A stretch of DNA of 64,000 bases from Cyathus striatus. Its lineage: Eukaryota > Basidiomycota > Agaricomycetes > Agaricales > Nidulariaceae. The position numbers and the translations under genes are program-made. Shown here piece after piece: positions 56,201 through 64,000 of the stretch. Under the pieces are notes generated by a model. It saw only the letters and a program-made list of their open reading frames with translations. It made no database searches and was not told where the DNA came from. Location: contig JAOVFP010000016.1 of assembly GCA_025738555.1 (NCBI GenBank), positions 992,001 through 1,056,000 on the forward strand, written 5' to 3'. Positions within the stretch are counted from its first letter, which is position 1. Each line of letters opens with the position of its first letter.

Positions 56201-58761
56201 ACATCTGAGAGCTGGGGTTGAGTCCTGCACTACCAGCAGAAATATCTATTTGATATATACTAAGGGATGAATACCAGATGTGTGTTATCTAATTACTTGA
56301 GTCCAAAAGACTATGTACATGCACCCAGTACTTGATTGAACCTTACTAGACCTTAGCTAAGAGAACACATATCACATGTTCCTGTCACATGATCAAATGG
56401 GAGGTGTTAGAACTGTTATCTCCGAACTGGTTACTGTGGTACTCGCATCCCAGAACAAGTCATGTGACTTTGTACTTTTACTCTGAGAATATCCTGCTGT
56501 TTGCCCTACCACATGGAATTCCACATGTATTGCTGCTCCTGCATGGTTTATGCATCTGAAATGATGTTGTGTCATCATTTATAGTATTCTAGAGTAGTTC
56601 TATTCCATATATAGATAGTGTACAGCTTTATTTGTAAAATGTGTATAAGGAGGACAGGAATGAGGAGGAATGAAGAAGCACCCTGGGAGAAATCCTAGGT
56701 TCCTTCCACTTTAGGAGCATAGTACATTGAAATAGAAATGAATCTGAACAGTATTTGAACCAAATAATTTTATATCTGAGATTATTGAACCTATAGTTTA
56801 CTACCTTCATACTAGTTTATACATAATATGTGTTATCTCTCCCTTGAACTTACAGCCTATGGTTTGGGATAATTAGTTGATTATTATGAAATACATTAGT
56901 ACTATTTAACTACAAATCACAAATTCAGCACATCATCAGTTGCTGTCTATAGTTTGTGAGTGCTTGATTGTGAGTGCTTGAGACCATTCAGTTGAATGAT
57001 TTCAAACTAATGAGAAATTCCCACTACCTTTTAAGGTAAGTGGGTCTTAGGGGTAGTGATGTTAATGGCCCAGCTCAGAACCATTGAGCTGCTGAGCCAA
57101 GCTGTAAATAAGGCTAATGGCTATTAGCTGCAGCTGGCTGCTTGCTAATGGCTTGAGTAGACCCTCCAATTCCTTCCAATGTTGGACTTCCCATCTTTCC
57201 ATGTGAGCATAACAGAGGCTAATTTTGATGGTTTGACAGGGTTGACTTAGAGTTAAGTGCTGCATCAGCAGCCCTAACTACACCTTGTTTTCTCTTCATC
57301 TTCCAATCATCTTCACAGAAGAAAGTAGTGTAGAAAGTAGTGTGTGCTAAAGCATATAATGTGGTATATAGTATTTGTAAAATAGAATAATTCTATATAT
57401 CTTCTGTGAATATTGTGCTGTGAACATACAATTTAGTATACTAACCAAATACTAACCAATGAATTGCTTTTAAGGACCATCCTTGAAACTTAACTAGTGT
57501 GTTTAATAGATGAGGCCTACTTATGTAATAACCTTCTAAATATATTATATTTCAATGTCCCACTGGCTAGAGCCAAAAGGGCTGAGCTGTTGCAAGAGCT
57601 GATGAGGGCTGAGCTGATCTTTGCTGGACTGCACTGTTAACAACACTACTTAGGGGACTCTTGACATCCTGAAAAGGCAATTTTGAGATCTGACTTTGGG
57701 ATCTCAATCTGATTGGTTCTTGCTGTGATCTCAACCTGATTGGCTCCTGCCACTTTTGAAACCAAAACTATTCAAAATGTATTTAGTACACTTATGAATT
57801 GGACCACTATTTCAATCAAATGTTATCAATTGAAAATCCTACTAATATATAATCTTGTGTTCCCATCTTCCTTGCTTCTATCTTGAACTGTGTGTTATCT
57901 TTACTTCTCCCTCATCTCTAACTAGCTAAAATAAACCCCCATTTCACAATGTGTGTTGCATTCCTTTTGCTATTTAACTTGACTAACTTTCATAACCTAC
58001 AGCCCTTTCATGTCTTCAATGTCTGTTATAACTTCTTCCAACCTTCCTCCACATGCAACACCTGAATTGAGCCATGTATGTTATATTCTTCTTAGTAATT
58101 TGTATGTTGCTCATTTCTCATCATAGTTTTAATCTATTGTTGGAAACCTAAAAGATTTATCACATATATTTACATCTATGCAATGTTTGAAATATATTAT
58201 AAATATCCATGGAATTAGTACTAGTGCTAGCAATTATCCAGATATTAATGAGTTTCTAAAACATATCTTCTCAGGAAAATGTTTTTCAAATAACACACCT
58301 GAACTTTGTAAATTATATTCTGCCCAATTCTTGTCTCCTTATCATTTGAATTGCTATTTTATTGAAACTACTTATATGCAACAAAGATCTGACTCATCTA
58401 TAGTCTCACTCTTTACAAAAACTGCTATATGTCTGTACCTGCTATTTCATATGAATCAGCTTCTTTATTATATTTCAGTGCATCAAATTTAAAGCTGAAT
58501 ATTATGCATCTTTGCAACAAATACCTTCTCAGTCAGAGTTAAAAATACATATATTAAAAAATATATTCAATACCACTAATTCATGTACTACTCATGCTTA
58601 TCATAATAAATGAATTTTTATTTTACAATGTAAGATGGTCCACAACAAGTCAATAATCAATCATATTTTCCTAACCAAAATTGATAATGGGATACTTGTC
58701 TGCCTGCAATTAATATCATCTACAGTGTAATAATAAAGTTACTATCAGCCAAGGACCAATT
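53227..58761. other. AT-rich stretch without a supported gene
   Basis: Short unrecognised frames only. A minus-strand frame at 55,130-55,336 (M-A-L-I-T-E-A-T-A-S-L-G-A-F-T-F-W) is protein-like but isolated. A palindromic block CCACTACCTTTTAAGGTAAGTGG at about 57,022-57,045 recurs in similar form upstream of the F-box relic. Confidence 0.4.
55955..56065 (+). repeat. Two-copy tandem repeat
   Basis: AAAGTAAGTATA..AATGACTT..GAGTCATAATGAATCA is followed by AAAGTAAGTATAAATAAG..AATGACTT..AGTCATTATGAGTCA. The unit is about 55-60 bp and each holds an inverted AATGACTT/AGTCATT pair. Confidence 0.5.
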
Positions 58762-60184
58762 TCAGATCATGACATCTACACCTGATTGACCCACTATGTC
58801 AGAATGAAGAAAATCTTTGATGACCTTTAACTCTTTCTTGTTTAATTCACCATAAAAATTTATGGTGACAGATTGGAGGTGGAATTGTTTGACTTCAGAG
58901 ATACTGGGAGATGGTAGGCAAGATCTCAGCATATCAACCACTTTATTTGGTGCACACCCTGTGTTTAACTGCACATGTAGATCAAGTCTCTCCAACTATG
59001 GGAACAGGTACTTGTGATGTCCTTCAATCCACATATGCAGCCCAGAAAACAGGGCATGTCATGATTCATGGTTCTGTGCTGTCAAATGATAAACATCTCT
59101 GGCAATGGATGGCTGCCACAGTAAGTGTAGTTGTTTCAATTGGTTTAATTCTTCCACATCCCATCTTTCATCGAGAGATATTCACAACAGTCAATGAAGT
59201 ATGCTCGGCACTGTGGCCAAATGAACAACATTCAAGACTGAGTGATACTAGACCCAGTGTATCTAGCACTTCCAACAGATATCCAACATGGTAATACAGC
59301 CATAGTTGTTCCAGGTTTGGAAGTGTTATGCACCTCCCAGGTGTAGATATCATTGAAGTTCCCAAGTACTCAAAAGATATGAGCTTTGGCATGCTTTGCA
59401 AGATCCTTAAAAGATCATCATTAGGGAGGTAGTTGTCCTGTGCACTAAAATGCATAATCTGTTTCCATGGAAAGCAAAGGAGTTTGCTAGAAGGATTATT
59501 GATACCTTTGATATGAAAATAAGAGAGTGCAGGAGCAGATTTGAAGGAAAGGGTGCTATCCTCAAACTTGGACTCATTGTCATTGAAAGCCAATTGGTCA
59601 TCATGGAGAGTCAATGATTTCAAAATATTAAAATCAGTGGGTTTTTTGAGGATATGGCATGAAATTGTTTTCATAAATCCCCATCCAAAGTCAAATGTCT
59701 CCCATCTATAAGAATTGCATGCAATTGTCTGCAAGCACTGGTATCCAAATGAATGCCAGGAGCCATGATGCTTTTGTATCTTGATACACAGCGGGGCTTG
59801 TTTCGATAGCACTAGGCATTTTGTGATGTAAATACCCATCCTTCTCACCAGGTATCTCTTCCAGAGAGAATGATCATCATTGTCAGTCACAAGGACACTT
59901 ATATGCGACCAGAGGAGGAGGTATGACAATACCAGGGATCACCAATGAAAGCACACCTGGGTGAACACTTGAACAGATGTGAAGTGGTCATGTACAGTGA
60001 TAAATTCATTGTCCCTGGAGTATGTAAGGCTGAGAAGGAGGATATAGCACAACAGATCATCAGAGACCATTTGAATAGGTGCCATGGTACTCTGTAAACT
60101 ACTAGCATTTTCAGTGATTGTCATATGGTGTAGAGAAATGGAGGACAAATGCTGGGCAGTGGTGAGAGGATTGATGGGGTGCAT
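58762..60184 (-). pseudogene. Decayed F-box / LRR-type protein gene
   Basis: From the ATG at 60,184 the minus strand encodes an F-box-like start (V-S-D-D-L-L-C-Y-I-L-L-L..V-F-T-Q-V-C-F-H-W), then TGA at 59,939-59,941, then L-S-Y-L-L-L-W-S-H-I-S-V-L and about 240 open codons of leucine-rich, LRR-like sequence (I-L-K-S-L-T-L-H-D-D; L-P-N-L-E-Q-L-W-L-Y). Family members usually have Arg right after the C-x-x-W, so CGA to TGA fits. A frameshift near 59,165 and further stops follow, and a last open segment (M-E-R-L-D-L-H-V..) ends at 58,762. Agaricomycetes carry many such F-box genes as substrate adaptors of SCF ubiquitin ligases; this copy is dead. Confidence 0.7.
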
Positions 60185-60198
60185 GTTTTTTGGTGGGG

Positions 60199-60206
60199 CT
60201 TATATA
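60199..60206 (-). promoter_or_regulatory. TATA box of the F-box relic
   Basis: TATATAAG on the minus strand, 15-22 bp upstream of the ATG at 60,184. A perfect inverted repeat ACTACCT-TTTT-AGGTAGT at 60,212-60,229 lies just beyond. Confidence 0.4.
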
Positions 60207-60234
60207 TTCCCACTACCTTTTTAGGTAGTAGGAT

Positions 60235-61640
60235 TTATGTGGGTCATTGGTCAGGGTTCAAGGGGACTTGCACTGGGCCAATAGGGATGGTAGTGATGTG
60301 GTATTTTTCAGGCCATGAAGCACTGACACTTCACAGGTGGCTGGCACATGTTGGGAACTGTATTGTGAGTGGTCTTATCTCTGACCTCTCACTTGAGGCC
60401 ACTGACACTCATAATACCTTCTCAACTTTCATGGCAATTTATTTGCAGGGGCCAGACTGTGATTGCACTTTGGAGCTGGCTGTGTGAATGGTACAAGGAG
60501 CTCACAGGAATTGAGTGACCTGCATTCTTCCTCCTCCCTCCTGCACCAGTGCTGTCACCACCACTTTGACATTGTAGTTTTTTTACTACCCTCCCACCTC
60601 CCTTTCATTTCTCTTCACCTTTTTCCTTTACAGTACCTGTAGATCAGCCAGTAGCTTTTTCCCCATGATTGCATATTTTTCCCACTGGGTTTTCATGCAT
60701 GAGGTTTTTGATGCACCTGTGCTGCTATTTAATTAGCCGATTCCTCTTCATTCTTGTCTACTTCTTGTTTATCTACTTTTATTTCACTTGCTCACTTTAT
60801 TTCTTCCCTTTAATTTTAACATCATGTATATCGCACATGGGGCTGCATGCTAATGTTACCTATTTTGTGGTGCTGGGGCACCTGACCTCAGTGGTTGGCA
60901 CCTCCCCCCAGCTACTCCTGCCATCTTCCTAGTGAGAGTTTCCCTGATTGGAAAATACACTTTGCAGGCTGATTGCTTGGCATTGCTTCGGATCATGAAT
61001 CATACATGTATGTTCTGATTCACATTGCTATGAATACTTACATTCTTCACTTTACAATACAAATCTGGAACTACTTAGTAGTTGTAATAAATAATAACAG
61101 GCCTTGTATGCATTACATGTACACCATAGCATCTACATAACTTGAACCATTAAACCTCCATCCTAACATGCACCCTCCTTTTCACTGGGTGAAGTCAAAA
61201 TAACCAAGCATGTTTCATGTAGAGTAAAGTAGATTATCTAGAAATGCACTTGTAGTATAGTTGGTTTATTGTATAGTGGTTAACTACTAGTTAGCTTTCT
61301 AGTGGGGTACCTATTGATGTTGAGCTTCAATGATTTTTTATTGATTTCAAATACATACCTGAATGATTTCACTGAAAGATTTTGTCCTAATACCCATTGA
61401 TTTCATTCAAATACTCATTGATTCCATATGTACAATTTAAAGATAAGAACATAGGGTCGGCAAGTGGCAGAGCCCACTACCTGCACACTGGCAGTTGCAA
61501 ACACTGGGTGCACAGCAACATAATATGTGAGAAAATATTCAAATATTATGATAAAAAGAAGTGCACCCTTGATTACATATTTTTTCATCAAGAATTAAAA
61601 AAGTATGAATGAAATGTACCAAAATAATAGCTCATAAATT
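60235..61640. other. AT-rich stretch without a supported gene
   Basis: Only short, unrecognised frames and pyrimidine-rich patches at about 60,520-60,640 and 60,740-60,830. Confidence 0.4.
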
Positions 61641-62140
61641 ACATAAACATTATTGTAAATAGTATTGTGTGACAAATGTCACACTACTTTTTAGATAACA
61701 ACAGCAATAAATATGTTATATAGTATGAAACATAAATACCATAATAGACTACAATAATATTAAGAGATTATGGTGAAAATTATGTATTGCATTATAGCAA
61801 AATTATGATAAGAAGAATGGTACATAATCATTCAAATGGTATTGTAAATAGAAGTGTGTTACAGGTTGTCACCATGCTTCTAAAATAATAAAGCAGAAAA
61901 TATAGTGAAGAGTATAGAATTACAGTTTCATATTACATTGACAAAATATGTAATGATAACTGAGAAAAGTATGGAATAGGTATACAAATGGAATGCTGAA
62001 AAGAATTATAAATTTTGACAACATAATTTATTACAAATTATACAAATAATATAATTGAAATATGACAATATAATGGTTCATGTATAACTCAAATAATATT
62101 GAGTGACAAGCTGTCACTACTGTTTGAAAAAAATTACACA
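61640..62140. repeat. Degenerate tandem repeats with a GTGACA..TGTCAC palindrome
   Basis: Three units begin with ATTGTAAATAG or ATAATATTGAG and carry GTGTGACAAATGTCACAC (about 61,665), GTGTTACAGGTTGTCACC (about 61,855) and GTGACAAGCTGTCAC (about 62,102), then C/T and a run rich in AATAATA. Spacing is about 190-245 bp. Confidence 0.5.
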
Positions 62141-62389
62141 TAATATGAAGAAAGATATAAATATAAACATTTCATAACATAGAGTATGAATAATGAAGGG
62201 ATTATCTTGAAATTATAGAAATATGTATATGAATAATGCTCCTATTATAATGTCTAGATACCAACATATGAAAAATTAAATAACTATTGTGAAGAATATT
62301 CAATAATTAGATAATTTATATATAAAATTCATATAAAATATGAAAGAATAAATTAAGACATGATATATTGAAAAAAACAATTAATATTA

Positions 62390-64000
62390 TTGATTTATAT
62401 GGCAAATGGCAAATTGGGAAGTAGAGTCATTTGCCACATTTGGCTCTATTTGGTTCTATTTGACTCTAATTACCATATATACTACTCATTGCCACATGTG
62501 GATTTTCCACATTTAGCTCAACTTAGCCTTTTATTACAGTTGCTACATTTGCCACATTTGCAACTTTCACATTTGGCTCAATTTGGCTTTAGCAAATGTG
62601 AACTGCATATGTGGCAGATTGAGCCAAATTGAGCCAAATATAACAAATGTAGGAAATGCAAAGAAACAAAGTAGTGAATATGGCAAATTGAGCCAAATTG
62701 AATGAAATGTGCCATATGCAAATGGGCTCAATTTGTCTTTAGTCAACTGTGGTGAGCTGTGAATGTAGCAAATTGAGTCAAATTGAGCTAAATGTGTGGT
62801 ATGAAGGTGGCAAATGTGGCAAATGTAGCAGATTGATTTAACTGAGACAAATGTGAATATGACAGAAGTAGCAAATGTAGCAGATTGAACCAAATAGAGC
62901 TAAATGTGAAAGTAGCAGTAGCAGAAAGTGGCAGATAGAGCCAAATTGAGCCAAATGCAAAAAGTGGCAAATGTGGTGAATGTGGTAGATTGAGTCCAAT
63001 TGAGCCTATAAATGTACTGTAAATATGGTACAACCCAATGTATGTAACAATTAAAATAGTTATTAAATATATTAAGTGTCCAATTTTTGAGCAAATTTTG
63101 AATATGCACTACAATAAGATAACTGTCTGATCCATGCAAGATACTTACAATAAGATCCATAATCCCATCCATTCTAGGCAAATACCACATTTGTCACATT
63201 TTGCCAATTTTGTATTTGGCTCAATTTGGCAGCTGGCTCAATCTTCCACTTTTGCATTTGGCTCAATTTGCCACTGTCAAACTGAATCAAATTGAGCCAA
63301 ATGTGAAATTGCCAAATGTGGCAAATGTGCAAGAGCAGCAAATGTGGCAGATTGAGTCAAACTGAGCTAAATGCAAAATTGTCAAATTGAAACAAATAGA
63401 GCCAAATGTAGCAGATAACTTCACTTCCCAATTAGCTATTTGCTTCAACTTGGCTCAATTTGTACATTTTACCAATTTCATATTTGACTGAATTTGGCTC
63501 AATCTACCACTGCCAAACTGAACCAAATTGAGCCAAATGTGAGAGAACACCATACATGGCATATGCAAATATAGAGAGTGGTGAATGTGGCAAATTGAGC
63601 CAAATTGAGCTAAAAGTGAAATTGGCAAATGTGGAAAATGTGGCAGATTAAGCCAAATTGAATCAAATGTGAAAGAACATCAAACACATTCACTGCTTTT
63701 GCCAGTTTTGCATTTGGCTCAATTTGACTCAATCTGCCACATTCAACACCCTCCACATTTGGCTCAATTTGGCTCAATCTTCTACATTTGTGGCATTTTA
63801 CCAATTTCACATTTGGCATTGGCAGATTGAGCCAAATTCAGACTCTATTTGCCACATTTTCAATTTCAAATTTGGCTCAATTTAGCTCAATCTGCCACAT
63901 TCACCACTTTGCCACTTTTGCATTTGACTTAATTTGGCTCAATTTGGCTCAGTCTGCCACATTTACTGCTTTGTTTGAAGCATCAGCAGATTGTGCAAAA
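62390..64000. repeat. Satellite-like region built on GAGCCAAATTGAGCCAAATG
   Basis: The motif GAGCCAAATTGAGCCAAATG and its complement (TTTGGCTCAATTTGGCTC) occur dozens of times in both orientations, with spacer words such as GGCAAATGTGGCAGATT. Orientation switches produce inverted blocks. The region runs to the window end, so its full size is unknown. All open frames inside are composition artefacts. Confidence 0.85.

Larger units (their letters stand above)
53226..64000. other. CpG-depleted AT-rich block (right)
   Basis: From about 53,226 to the end of the window CG dinucleotides fall to roughly one per several hundred bases. The block contains a decayed F-box gene, tandem repeats and a satellite-like region. 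It matches the left block in composition, so the CpG-normal segment is flanked on both sides by the same kind of DNA. Confidence 0.8.

Noticed and set aside
62390..63819. Open frames of 69-108 codons with Cys/His patterns such as C-H-I-C-H
   Set aside because: The apparent finger pattern is a translation of the GAGCCAAATT satellite and appears in several frames.

Overview
The window looks like nuclear DNA of a filamentous basidiomycete, probably an Agaricomycete. Introns are short (about 45-65 bp) with GT..AG ends and CTAAC/CTGAC-like branch sites. The recognisable genes belong to typical agaricomycete families: a NACHT-WD40 STAND protein, P450s with many introns and micro-exons, UbiA-family enzymes, a Mug190/tricalbin-like SMP-C2 protein, an AIM9/APH-like protein, a LaeA-like methyltransferase, an F-box relic and a rare-lipoprotein-A/barwin-fold relic. 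No rRNA, CRISPR array or intact tRNA was found. Exon joins were worked out by hand from splice signals and reading frame.

Base composition divides the window into three blocks. Positions 1 to ~11,030 and ~53,226 to 64,000 are AT-rich and nearly free of CpG. The middle ~42 kb has ordinary CpG. The flanks hold transposon debris: two solo LTRs of one family in opposite orientation, each with its own 5-bp target duplication; a 1.25-kb TIR element with a TA duplication and a broken DDE transposase; satellite-like repeats at the right end; and decayed genes whose lesions look like CpG to TpG/CpA changes. Embedded in the left flank, and still fully open, is a 1,306-residue NACHT-WD40 gene with 13 near-identical WD40 repeats.

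The middle block runs: pseudogene of an unnamed family (12.3-13.2 kb), a Cys-rich zinc-binding-type gene (14.0-14.9), methyltransferase (15.3-16.4), APH/AIM9-like gene with an altered catalytic loop (17.1-18.9), the intact member of the unnamed family (19.3-20.3), the SMP-C2 gene (20.8-24.3), an enoyl-reductase-type MDR gene (25.8-27.1), then four UbiA-family copies (30-42 kb, alternating strands, only the first intact), two tandem intact P450s (44.1-49.3) and a third P450 relic cut off at the right compositional boundary (52.9-53.2).

The UbiA/P450 stretch, possibly with the MDR reductase and methyltransferase, is a candidate specialised-metabolism locus of terpenoid or prenylation type that has gone through duplication and decay. 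This is an inference from gene content; no polyketide synthase, NRPS or canonical soluble terpene synthase is present. The STAND gene is a candidate polymorphic self/non-self recognition gene of the HET-D/HET-E type.
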